The notes under the pieces are model-generated. The model ran no database searches, was not told where the DNA came from, and worked only from the letters and a program-made list of their open reading frames with translations. A DNA stretch of 64,000 nt from Prolixibacteraceae bacterium (lineage in GTDB: Bacteria; Bacteroidota; Bacteroidia; Bacteroidales; Prolixibacteraceae), in the NCBI GenBank assembly GCA_030602265.1, contig JAUWAB010000008.1, forward strand, positions 34,481 through 98,480. The letters run 5' to 3'. Both the position numbers and the translations under genes were made by a program. Of the stretch, positions 16,191-25,325 are shown piece by piece; positions within the stretch are counted from its first letter, which is position 1; the number at the start of each line of letters is the position of its first letter.

Positions 16191-18212
16191 TTAAAACAAC
16201 ATTTTCACTTCCCTGTATACATTTTCCCCATTAAAGCCCAGTTTTTCGTCTAAGACTTTAAAGGGTGCAGAATAGCCAAACGAATCCATTCCCCAGATCC
16301 GGCCATTTTCTCCTACTAATCCGGCTAAGGTAACCGACAGACCGGCGGTCATACCAAACCTTGGCACACCTACAGGCAGGACACTCTCCTGATATTCAGC
16401 AGACTGGCTCCTGAACAGGCCTTCCGAAGGAGCAGATACCACTCTTACCTTGAGACCGTCACGCTCACGAAGCAACGCTGCACCATCCACCAGGGTGGCC
16501 ACTTCCGATCCGCTGGCAACCAGCACAACATCCGGAGTCCCGCCATCATCCTGCACAACATAGGCACCTTTCTCAGCACGAAGGGCATTCTGGTAGCTGC
16601 TCTCCGGGAGGTTGGCGATATTTTGCCTCGACAATATCAGTGCTGTGGGAGTAGCTGTATTCTCCATGGCCATTTTCCAGGCCACGGTAGTTTCGTTGAC
16701 ATCGGCAGGCCGGATAACCAGCACACTGTTCTGTCCGCTGTGATTTTTCAGCTTCTCCATCAACCTGATCTGTGCTTCCTGCTCAACCGGCTGGTGGGTC
16801 GGACCATCCTCTCCTACCCTGAAAGCATCGTGGGTCCAAACGTATTTCACCGGAAGCTCCATGAGGGCAGCCAGCCTGACGGCAGGTTTCATATAGTCGG
16901 AGAATACGAAGAAGGTACCACCTACGGGAATCACCCCGCCATGCAGGGCCATACCGTTCATCAGGCAGGCCATGGTCAGCTCGGCAACGCCAGCCTGCAG
17001 GAAAGACCCGCTGAAATCGCCTTTCTTAAACGCAGTGGTCTTTTTAAGAAATCCATCCGTCTTATCTGAGTTAGACAAGTCCGCTGAAGCCACCACCATA
17101 TTTTCCACCTTTCCGGCGAAAGCTGCCAGAACAGTACTCGACGATGCCCTGGAAGCCTGTCCGGGTTTCTGTTCAACTGCCGCATAATCAAAATCAGGAG
17201 CTTTACCAGAGAAGAAGACTTCCAGTTTGGAAGCCAGCTCTGGATTGGCTTTGGCCCAGACATCCTCTTCGGCCTTTCTGGCTTCGGCAGCCCGGATCAG
17301 TTCTTCCTTCCTGCGGGCATATAATTCCCCGACTTCAGGAAAAATAACGAATGGATTCTCCGGATCACCACCAAGATTGGCGATCGATTTTTCATACGAT
17401 GCTCCGGCTTCGCCCAGCGGCATACCATGGGTGGCAGTCTGCCGTTCATAGCTGCTGCCGTCTTCCCTGACAGCTCCCTTGCCCATAATGGTTTTCCCGA
17501 TGATCAGCACCGGTTTCTCCGTTTCAGCATTTGCCGTTTTCAGGGCATTCCGGATTTCTGCCGCGTCGTGACCATCGAGGGTGATCACCCTCCAGCCCCA
17601 GGCCTCGTACTTTTTGGCGGTATCTTCAGCAGTTACCGCATCGGTTGTGGTGGAAAGCTGAATATCATTGGAATCATAAAACATAATCAGGTTATTGAGT
17701 CCCAGATAACCTGCAAGCCTGCCGGCACCCTGTGAAACCTCTTCCTGTATCCCGCCGTCAGAGATAAATGTATAGGTTTTATGAGCCATCCATTCACCGA
17801 ACCGGGCAACCAGAAAACGCTCGGCGATGGCAGCACCAACCGCCATCGCGTGGCCTTGCCCTAACGGACCGGAGGTATTCTCCACCCCTCTTTTCACATC
17901 CACTTCGGGATGACCGGGCGTAACACTGCCCCACTGGCGGAAATTTTTCAGATCCTCCATGGAATAAAAACCTGCAAGGGAAAGCACACCATACAACATC
18001 GGTGACATATGGCCCGGATCGAGGAAGAAGCGGTCGCGGTTGCGCCATTTCATATCCGAAGGGTCATAATTCAGAAATTCGCTATATAGAATATGGATAA
18101 AATCGGCGCCACCCATGGCTCCTCCCGGGTGGCCCGAACGGGCTTTCTCCACCATTGCTGCAGCCAGGATCCGGATATTGTCGGCCGCCTTCGTTGTCAG
18201 ATTTTTACTCAT
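16191..18212 (-). CDS. tkt: Transketolase
   Basis: A 673-residue thiamine-diphosphate enzyme that transfers two-carbon ketol units between sugar phosphates in the non-oxidative pentose phosphate pathway. The N-terminal domain carries RSGHPGGAMGGADF, the TPP/metal motif ISDGGIQEEVSQGAG (Bacteroidota-type, with S in place of the first G of GDG) and FYDSNDIQL. The central pyrimidine-binding domain has WTHDAFRVGEDGPTHQPVEQ, and a C-terminal transketolase domain is complete. Full length. A TAATTTTG element lies 36 bases upstream. It follows serA on the same strand after 62 bases, so the two may also be read as one unit. Confidence 0.96.
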   Translation of the reverse strand: MSKNLTTKAADNIRILAAAMVEKARSGHPGGAMGGADFIHILYSEFLNYDPSDMKWRNRDRFFLDPGHMSPMLYGVLSLAGFYSMEDLKNFRQWGSVTPGHPEVDVKRGVENTSGPLGQGHAMAVGAAIAERFLVARFGEWMAHKTYTFISDGGIQEEVSQGAGRLAGYLGLNNLIMFYDSNDIQLSTTTDAVTAEDTAKKYEAWGWRVITLDGHDAAEIRNALKTANAETEKPVLIIGKTIMGKGAVREDGSSYERQTATHGMPLGEAGASYEKSIANLGGDPENPFVIFPEVGELYARRKEELIRAAEARKAEEDVWAKANPELASKLEVFFSGKAPDFDYAAVEQKPGQASRASSSTVLAAFAGKVENMVVASADLSNSDKTDGFLKKTTAFKKGDFSGSFLQAGVAELTMACLMNGMALHGGVIPVGGTFFVFSDYMKPAVRLAALMELPVKYVWTHDAFRVGEDGPTHQPVEQEAQIRLMEKLKNHSGQNSVLVIRPADVNETTVAWKMAMENTATPTALILSRQNIANLPESSYQNALRAEKGAYVVQDDGGTPDVVLVASGSEVATLVDGAALLRERDGLKVRVVSAPSEGLFRSQSAEYQESVLPVGVPRFGMTAGLSVTLAGLVGENGRIWGMDSFGYSAPFKVLDEKLGFNGENVYREVKMLF

Positions 18213-18247
18213 ATTGAACTAATTATTTTTCAGGTTATTACATTAAA

Positions 18248-18255
18248 CAAAATTA
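18248..18255 (-). promoter_or_regulatory. -7 promoter element TAATTTTG for transketolase
   Basis: The plus strand reads CAAAATTA in the 62-base gap between the serA and tkt genes, suggesting that tkt has its own promoter. Confidence 0.55.
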
Positions 18256-18274
18256 TGGGGTAATCTATTGTCCT

Positions 18275-19441
18275 TTAAAGGAAACGGACCATAAAGACCC
18301 CTTCGATGGCCAGCAAGCGGCTTTTCACTTCTTCCGGCATCTCTTTTTTATCGATATCAATAATATTGTAGGCTACATCGTTCTTGTTTTTGTTGACCAT
18401 ATTCTGGATATTGGCCCCCTCATTGCCCAGGATGCTGGCAATCTGGCTTACCATATTCGGTACGTTGTGGTTAGCCACCACCACACGCATTCCACCGCTC
18501 CGTTCCATATCTACCTGCGGGAAATTGACCGAATTGATGATATTTCCGTTCTCGAAATATTCACGCAGCTGATCCACCGCCATAATGGCACAGTTGGTTT
18601 CCGATTCCTCGGTAGAAGCGCCCAGGTGAGGGATGCAAATGGTATTTTTCATCTTCAGCACATCCTCATCGGGAAAATCGGTGACATACCGGGCAACCTT
18701 ACCGCTTTCGATGGCATCTGCCAGATCAGCGTCGTTAACCAGTCCGCCGCGCGAAAAATTCAGGATTTTTACCCCGTCTTTCATCAGCTTCATCTTTTCC
18801 TTACAGATATAATGTTTGGTTTCAGAAGTCTGCGGAATATTCAGGGAGATAAAATCGGCCTGACCGAGTGCTGATTCCACCGTCCGGGCAACCTGAATCT
18901 TATTGCTGAGTTTCAGGGCCTGGGAAACAGAGAGGTACGGGTCATAACCGATTACCTCCATACCTAACTGCTGTGCAGCATTGGCCACCAGCACCCCGAT
19001 GGCTCCCAATCCGATGACCGCCAAAGTCTTGCCCTGGATTTCATATCCGCCATAATTGGCTTTTCCTTTCTCCACCAGTGCAGGCACCTGGTCACCCTGT
19101 CCGATCAGTGTTTTTGCCCAGGCAATACCACCCACGATATCACGGGATGCCAGCAGCAAACCGGCTAAAATCAGTTCCTTTACCCCATTGGCGTTCGCCC
19201 CCGGAGTATTGAATACCACGATCCCTTTTGCGGTGCATTTGTCGATCGGAATGTTGTTCACACCGGCCCCTGCCCTTGCGACAGCCTTCAGAGAAGCAGG
19301 AAGATCCATTTCGTGCATATTGAAGCTGCGGAGCACTATGGCATCCGGATCCGTAAAATCATTTCCGATCTGATACTGTTCATCAGGAAAATGGCTCAGC
19401 CCCTGCGGATCAATCTTATTCAGCGTAAGTACCTTGTACAT
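18275..19441 (-). CDS. serA: D-3-phosphoglycerate dehydrogenase
   Basis: A 388-residue NAD-dependent dehydrogenase for the first step of serine synthesis, oxidising 3-phosphoglycerate to phosphohydroxypyruvate. The catalytic D-2-hydroxyacid dehydrogenase fold includes RAGAGVNNIP, the NAD-binding GYEIQGKTLAVIGLGAIG, NFSRGGLVNDADL with the substrate/active-site region, and the IPHLGASTEESE histidine. The C-terminal 75 residues (MRVVVANHNVPNMVSQIASI onward) form an ACT domain, which in this family can bind serine for feedback control. The length is that of the short SerA form. The phosphoserine aminotransferase gene serC, often adjacent in Bacteroidota, is not here. Confidence 0.94.
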   Translation of the reverse strand: MYKVLTLNKIDPQGLSHFPDEQYQIGNDFTDPDAIVLRSFNMHEMDLPASLKAVARAGAGVNNIPIDKCTAKGIVVFNTPGANANGVKELILAGLLLASRDIVGGIAWAKTLIGQGDQVPALVEKGKANYGGYEIQGKTLAVIGLGAIGVLVANAAQQLGMEVIGYDPYLSVSQALKLSNKIQVARTVESALGQADFISLNIPQTSETKHYICKEKMKLMKDGVKILNFSRGGLVNDADLADAIESGKVARYVTDFPDEDVLKMKNTICIPHLGASTEESETNCAIMAVDQLREYFENGNIINSVNFPQVDMERSGGMRVVVANHNVPNMVSQIASILGNEGANIQNMVNKNKNDVAYNIIDIDKKEMPEEVKSRLLAIEGVFMVRFL

Positions 19442-19685
19442 AATATTTATTTATCAGGTTATCGTCAGATCTTTATCTTTCGGACAAATATTGAAAAAAA
19501 AGCTTACAAATCATCTGACCAAAAGCATACTTTTATCAGTTGTATGGCTAAATTGACTTTTTGGTTACAAAACAATTTATTATTAGTTCGGAAGGATTCG
19601 TTAATTTTACATCTGATTACCTAAAACATCATCGGAAATGAAAAACACAGGCGTACCCCCTATTTGGACCAATATCCGGAAAACA

Positions 19686-22600
19686 ATGAAATTCCTGACC
19701 ATCTGTTCTGCCGTTTGTCTGGCGGTATTGGCCGGCTGCAGCAAAAAACAATCCGGGACAACACCGGACGCTTCGTTTTCGAGGTATGTCCTGTCCTATA
19801 CTTCCGGTGAAATTTCGGTTGAATCAGCTGTTACCGTACAGTTGGCTGAATTGATCGGGAGATTTGAGGCAGGCAATCAGGTTCCTCAGGATATTTTCAG
19901 GATAAAGCCTGAAGTTAAGGGAGAAACCGCGTATCTGTCGGGTGGCACACTCCGTTTCAGGCCGGCTGCTCCCCTGCAACCGGGAACCACCTATACCGCA
20001 ACCCTTGATCTGGACCGTATTATATCCTGGAATCAGGAAGACCGAAATGCAGTCAATGTAACAGAGGATGACAATACTTCCTTGACGGACTTAACATCAG
20101 AGCAAGCGCCGGACTCCGGAGACAGTAAGCCTTCAGCCGGGGATATTCCGGAGCCCAAACCCGGAAAATTCCGTTTCAGTTTCACTACCATTTCCCAGAA
20201 TTATTCATTTTCGGAAGATGGACTGCTGGCCGGCACAGAACTGGCCGGCAGACTGATGTCCTGGTCGGGAACCCTCATAACGGCCGATGTGGCAGACCCT
20301 GCCCTTGTGAAGCAGATGGTTACCGCATCCTATGACGGCAGACCGGTTAACCTGAAGATGACCCAAACCCCCGGAAGGCGGTCATTCAGTTTTCTGGCCG
20401 ATAGTCTGCCGAGGCACGAAACCGCCGAAAAGACATTAACCATCCGTTGGAACGGTAAACCCTTACGCGTAGACCGGTCCGGAGAACTGGAGGCAGCCAT
20501 TCCGCCGCTTAACCAGTTCCGCGTTCTTAGCGTTAAACCGCAGCATACACCCGGGCAGCAGGTGGTAATTACCTTTTCGGATCCGCTGCAGGCCGGACAA
20601 GCGTTTGAGGGGATGGCTACCATCAGCGGACAGGAGGAATTTACCTGGCAGGCCGACGGCAACCGGTTGATACTTTTCCCGGCCGGACATCTATCCGGCC
20701 CTGCAGATCTGACCCTTTTCCGGGGAATAAAAAGTGCAGGGGGAATTGCTTTAGCCGAAAATCACATCACCCACCTGGCCTTCAGAAACCAGAAACCAGC
20801 GGTCAGATTGTTAGGCAAGGGAGTTATCGTGCCCTCCGACGGGAAGCTCTCCTTTCCGTTTGAGGCCGTCAGCCTGAAGGCGGTAGACCTGCGGATCATC
20901 AAAATCTACGCCTCCAACATCCGGCAGTTCCTGCAGGAAAACACCCTCGAAGGCAGCAGCGATATAAAGAAAACCGGGCGGCTGGTTTATTCAGGGAAGG
21001 TAGACCTGTTACCCGACAATCCTGATAAATTGCATGAATGGAGTACCTACCGCATAGACCTCAACCGATACATAGCCCTGGAACAGGGAGCCATCTACCG
21101 GGTGGAACTCAGGATCAGAAAATCCTACTCCCTCTATGAATGCGCTGATCCGGGAAGCACAGACACCTATGAAGAAAGTGATCAGGATGGTGAAAACTGG
21201 GATGCACCCGGGTGGTACAGCCTGTATTACTGGCCGCGCGGATTTGACTGGCAACAGCGGGAAAATCCCTGTCACGTTTCGTATTACACCTCCGACCGGT
21301 TTGTCTCCCGGAATATCTTCGCCTCCAATCTGGGGATCATAGCCAAAGAAGGAAAAGGGAACCATTTCACCTTTGCCGTTACCGATATCAATACCACACA
21401 ACCGCAGGAAAAAGTCACCATCACCCTCTATGACTATCAGCACCAGCCGATGGGCAGGACCACCACCGGCAACCTTGGGATGGCATCGATCACACTGACT
21501 TCCAAACCGTTTGTCGCTGTGGCAGTTAAAGGTAACCAAACCGGCTACCTGCGACTTGACGATGGCACCTCGCTGTCGCTGAGCAGTTTCGATGTTTCGG
21601 GACAGGAACTCCAGGAAGGTATAAAGGGATTTATCTACGGGGAAAGGGGCGTCTGGAGGCCGGGTGACAAACTGTTTATCACCTTTATCCTGGATGACCC
21701 GGAGAAGAAACTACCGGCAAACACACCGGTTATCTTCAAACTGATCAATTCCCGGGGGCAGGAAGTCAACCGTCAGGTGGCCACCAATTCAGAGAATGGT
21801 TTTTACCATTTCCCAGTGGCTACACAACCGGATGATCCGACCGGGAGCTGGTATGCGCGTGTGCAGGTCGGAGGGGCTACTTTTGAGAGCCGGATCAGGA
21901 TAGAATCCGTAAAACCCAACCGGTTGAAAATTGACCTGAAACTCCCTGAAACCATCCTTCCTGATCAGAAACAACAGGCCACTCTGTCAGCGGCATGGCT
22001 TCACGGGGCAACTGCACCCGGATTGAAGGCCATCATTGAAACAGAAATGTTTGAAATGAAAACCACTTTCAAAGGCTATGAAAAATTCAGCTTCAATAAT
22101 CCCGGTGCAGTATTCTTCCCTTCGAAACAGACCCTGTTTGAGGGGAAACTGGATAACCGAGGGAATGCCACCATACCTTTGAACCTTCAGGCGGGATCGG
22201 GAGCACCCGGTAAACTGAAGGCATGGTTCACCACCCGGGTGTTTGAAGAAGGAGGCGATTTCAGCATCAATGTGCAGAATACTGAATTCTCGCCTTATAA
22301 AAAATATTTAGGCGTTAAAATGCCCGATTCGGAAGACGGCTGGTATAAAACCGATACCGCTTATGAAGCGGAACTGGTGGCATTGACTCCCGACGGCAAG
22401 CCTGCACCCATTGGAAATGTTGAGGTAAGCCTCTACAAGATAGAATGGCGCTGGTGGTGGGAATCGGGCGAAGACCATCTGGCCCATTATGTCAGTGGCA
22501 GGCACTTTAAACCGGTCCAGCAATGGCAGGTTAATGAAGCGGGAAATAAAACCGGTCTGAAGATAAATGTGGCGCATCGCGACTGGCGCGACAATGGCCG

Positions 22601-25322
22601 GTACCTTCTGTACATCAAAGATATACAGGGCGGTCATGCTTCCGGAACCACCTTTTACATGTCGGAATGGGGAGGCTGGAGGAATGAGGATATGCCCGAC
22701 GGTGCAGCCATCCTGACGCTCAGTACCGACAAAACCAAATATGCTCCCGGTGAAAAGATCCGGGTCAGAATGCCATCATCAGCAGGCGGACGGGCGCTGG
22801 TCAGCCTGGAGAACGGCAGACAGGTCAGGGATATTTTCTGGGTTGAAACCAAAGAAAAGGAAACCACGTTTGAAATCGACGTTAAGGAAGGGATGGCCCC
22901 AACCCTGTACATCCATATCTCTTTGCTCCAGCCGTACGGAAATCTCCGGAATGATGCTCCTGTCAGGCTTTACGGCGTAACGGGCGTAACGGTTGAAGAT
23001 CCGAAGACGGTTTTGCAGCCCGTTATTCAGGTGAAAGAAGAGCTTGAACCTGAAAAAGAGTTTACCGTAACGGTAAGGGAACAAACCGGCCGGAAAATGA
23101 CCTACACCCTGGCCATTGTGGATGAAGGGCTGCTCGACCTGACCAACTTCGGAACACCCAACGCCCACTCCCATTTCTATTCACGGGAAGCTTTAGGAGT
23201 TAGGACATACGACCTGTTCGATTATATCGCAGGTGCTTACGGTGCGCGGCTTGAGAAAGCCTTTGCCGTAGGAGGTGACCAGGATAAGGTAGCGTCCGGT
23301 AAGAAGCAGGCCAACCGTTTTGAACCGGTAGTCCTGTATGCCGGGCCATTTACCGTTTCCGGAAAAGGCAGCCGCACACATACCTTCCGGATGCCTAACT
23401 ATGTGGGTTCCGTCAGGGCGATGGTCGTCGCCGGCGACCAGGGGGCCTATGGCAAGGCAGATAAAGATATCAAGGTTCGGAAAGCAGTGATGTTATTGGG
23501 CACCCTCCCCAGGGTAGCTTCACCAGGTGAAGACATTTCCGTTCCGGTATCGGTATTTGCCATGAAACCGGAAACCAAAGAGGTTAATCTGGATATAGAG
23601 ACCAATAACCTGCTTACTATAGACGGAAGGAATACACAGACACTGACTTTCTCAGAACCGGGAGAAAAAACGGTATGGTTCAGGATAAAAACCAATGGAC
23701 AAACCGGAATTGCAAAGATCAAACTGACCGGGAGGAGTGGTCAGGAGATGGCCACCTGGCAGACCGAACTGGAAATCCGTAATCCCAATCCGCCGGTCAC
23801 CCGGATGGAAAGCCGGCTGCTTGAACCCGGGCAGTCGTGGGAGGCCTTTTTAGGCGGACAGGTTATGGAACCCGGGGCATCCGGGTGGCTGGAATTAGGT
23901 ACCATGCCAGGACTTAACCTGTCGAAGCATCTTGAAGAACTTATACAATATCCTTATGGCTGTACAGAACAAATCACGTCCGGCGCATTGGCACAGCTAT
24001 ACCTTGATCATTTGGTCAGACTGAATCCGGAAGAAGAAAAGCGCAGGGAAGAGAATATCCGGTCGGCCATCCTGAGACTACGAAACGCACAGTTATCCGG
24101 CGGAGGATTTTCCAGCTGGCCTGGTCAGAATAGTGCAGATGACTGGAGCAGCAGTTACGCTGGTCACTTTATCACCCTGGCTTCACAAAAGGGATTTGCC
24201 GTTCAGGAAGATATGAAAAACCGGTGGCTGGCATGGCAGCGAAGTAAGGCACGCGACTGGAAAACCCCGGCAGGGGCCGATCCGTTTATCCGGCAGCAGG
24301 AGACCCTCCAGCAGGCTTACCGCCTGTACACCTTAGCCCTGGCAGGAAGTCCGGAAACGGGAGTCATGAACCGGTTCAGGGAAGAAACGGCAGGATATCC
24401 CATGGCCAGATGGCGGCTGGCAGCGGCATACCTGTTAGCCGGACAACCGGCGGCCGCCGCGCAGTTGCTTCAGAATACCGAAAAGTCAGCGGCAACTTAT
24501 CCACACCATGGCCCTACGTTTGGCAGTCAGCTGCGCGACAAGGCCATGATTTTAGAGACTTTAATACTTCAGAATGACCGCCAGAATGCATTCCTGCTCA
24601 CACAGGAAATGGCACAGGAAGTGAGCGAATCCTCCTGGCTCAGTACGCAGACTGCCGCCTGGAGCCTCTACAGTATGGCGAAGTTCTTCGGCTCCTGGAC
24701 CGGAGACGGGGCCATGGAAGCCAGGGTCACCATAAACGGCAGGACCGGGACGCACAGCACAGAACTGCCCATGGTCAGGATTCCGGTAACAGTCGACAAA
24801 CAGGGAACGGCCAGGGCCAACCTTCAGAACACCGGCAAGACACCGCTTTTTGCACGATTGGCCATCAGAGGTGTTCCCCGTGAAATAACGGCTGAATCAT
24901 CCGACAGCAATCTGGAAATGACGGTAACCTTTACTGACCGGAATGGGAACCGGCTTGACCCGGCCAACCTTAAACAGGGTACCGACCTGACCATGAGTAT
25001 AACCGTCAGGAATCCCGGAGCCCGGGGTATATACCGCCACCTTGCCCTTCCGGCGATCATCCCGTCGGGCTGGGAAATTCTGAACCGGCGACATACCGGG
25101 ATTCCGGAAGATCAGTCCCCGCATTTCGACTATCAGGATATACGTGATGACCGGGTGAATACCTTTTTCAGTCTGAATGCAGGAGAGAGCAAGACCTTCA
25201 GGATCATGCTGAATGCCGCTTATGAAGGAAGGTTCCTGTTCCCGGGACTGACCTGCGGGGCCATGTACGACCCATCCGTCTATTCGGTCCGGCCGGGCAT
25301 GTGGGTCACCGTTACCCGCTAA
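19686..25322 (+). CDS. Bacterial alpha-2-macroglobulin lipoprotein (large, thioester-containing)
   Basis: An 1878-residue protein from the ATG at 19686, chosen because it begins a clean lipoprotein signal (LAVLAGC); an ATG at 19638 adds 16 residues. It contains a chain of MG-type beta-sandwich domains, an A2M bait-like region (RGVWRPGDKLFITFILDD), and a C-terminal alpha-6/alpha-6 thioester domain. The thioester motif YPYGCTEQ is intact (Cys codon at 23961), so it can trap attacking proteases covalently. It is anchored on the periplasmic side or the outer membrane. The bacterial form protects the envelope when peptidoglycan repair is needed, and it is often paired with pbpC, as here (ATG 4 bases after the stop). 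A near-consensus TAATTTTA lies at 19602-19609. Confidence 0.93.
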   Translation: MKFLTICSAVCLAVLAGCSKKQSGTTPDASFSRYVLSYTSGEISVESAVTVQLAELIGRFEAGNQVPQDIFRIKPEVKGETAYLSGGTLRFRPAAPLQPGTTYTATLDLDRIISWNQEDRNAVNVTEDDNTSLTDLTSEQAPDSGDSKPSAGDIPEPKPGKFRFSFTTISQNYSFSEDGLLAGTELAGRLMSWSGTLITADVADPALVKQMVTASYDGRPVNLKMTQTPGRRSFSFLADSLPRHETAEKTLTIRWNGKPLRVDRSGELEAAIPPLNQFRVLSVKPQHTPGQQVVITFSDPLQAGQAFEGMATISGQEEFTWQADGNRLILFPAGHLSGPADLTLFRGIKSAGGIALAENHITHLAFRNQKPAVRLLGKGVIVPSDGKLSFPFEAVSLKAVDLRIIKIYASNIRQFLQENTLEGSSDIKKTGRLVYSGKVDLLPDNPDKLHEWSTYRIDLNRYIALEQGAIYRVELRIRKSYSLYECADPGSTDTYEESDQDGENWDAPGWYSLYYWPRGFDWQQRENPCHVSYYTSDRFVSRNIFASNLGIIAKEGKGNHFTFAVTDINTTQPQEKVTITLYDYQHQPMGRTTTGNLGMASITLTSKPFVAVAVKGNQTGYLRLDDGTSLSLSSFDVSGQELQEGIKGFIYGERGVWRPGDKLFITFILDDPEKKLPANTPVIFKLINSRGQEVNRQVATNSENGFYHFPVATQPDDPTGSWYARVQVGGATFESRIRIESVKPNRLKIDLKLPETILPDQKQQATLSAAWLHGATAPGLKAIIETEMFEMKTTFKGYEKFSFNNPGAVFFPSKQTLFEGKLDNRGNATIPLNLQAGSGAPGKLKAWFTTRVFEEGGDFSINVQNTEFSPYKKYLGVKMPDSEDGWYKTDTAYEAELVALTPDGKPAPIGNVEVSLYKIEWRWWWESGEDHLAHYVSGRHFKPVQQWQVNEAGNKTGLKINVAHRDWRDNGRYLLYIKDIQGGHASGTTFYMSEWGGWRNEDMPDGAAILTLSTDKTKYAPGEKIRVRMPSSAGGRALVSLENGRQVRDIFWVETKEKETTFEIDVKEGMAPTLYIHISLLQPYGNLRNDAPVRLYGVTGVTVEDPKTVLQPVIQVKEELEPEKEFTVTVREQTGRKMTYTLAIVDEGLLDLTNFGTPNAHSHFYSREALGVRTYDLFDYIAGAYGARLEKAFAVGGDQDKVASGKKQANRFEPVVLYAGPFTVSGKGSRTHTFRMPNYVGSVRAMVVAGDQGAYGKADKDIKVRKAVMLLGTLPRVASPGEDISVPVSVFAMKPETKEVNLDIETNNLLTIDGRNTQTLTFSEPGEKTVWFRIKTNGQTGIAKIKLTGRSGQEMATWQTELEIRNPNPPVTRMESRLLEPGQSWEAFLGGQVMEPGASGWLELGTMPGLNLSKHLEELIQYPYGCTEQITSGALAQLYLDHLVRLNPEEEKRREENIRSAILRLRNAQLSGGGFSSWPGQNSADDWSSSYAGHFITLASQKGFAVQEDMKNRWLAWQRSKARDWKTPAGADPFIRQQETLQQAYRLYTLALAGSPETGVMNRFREETAGYPMARWRLAAAYLLAGQPAAAAQLLQNTEKSAATYPHHGPTFGSQLRDKAMILETLILQNDRQNAFLLTQEMAQEVSESSWLSTQTAAWSLYSMAKFFGSWTGDGAMEARVTINGRTGTHSTELPMVRIPVTVDKQGTARANLQNTGKTPLFARLAIRGVPREITAESSDSNLEMTVTFTDRNGNRLDPANLKQGTDLTMSITVRNPGARGIYRHLALPAIIPSGWEILNRRHTGIPEDQSPHFDYQDIRDDRVNTFFSLNAGESKTFRIMLNAAYEGRFLFPGLTCGAMYDPSVYSVRPGMWVTVTR

Positions 25323-25325
25323 ACT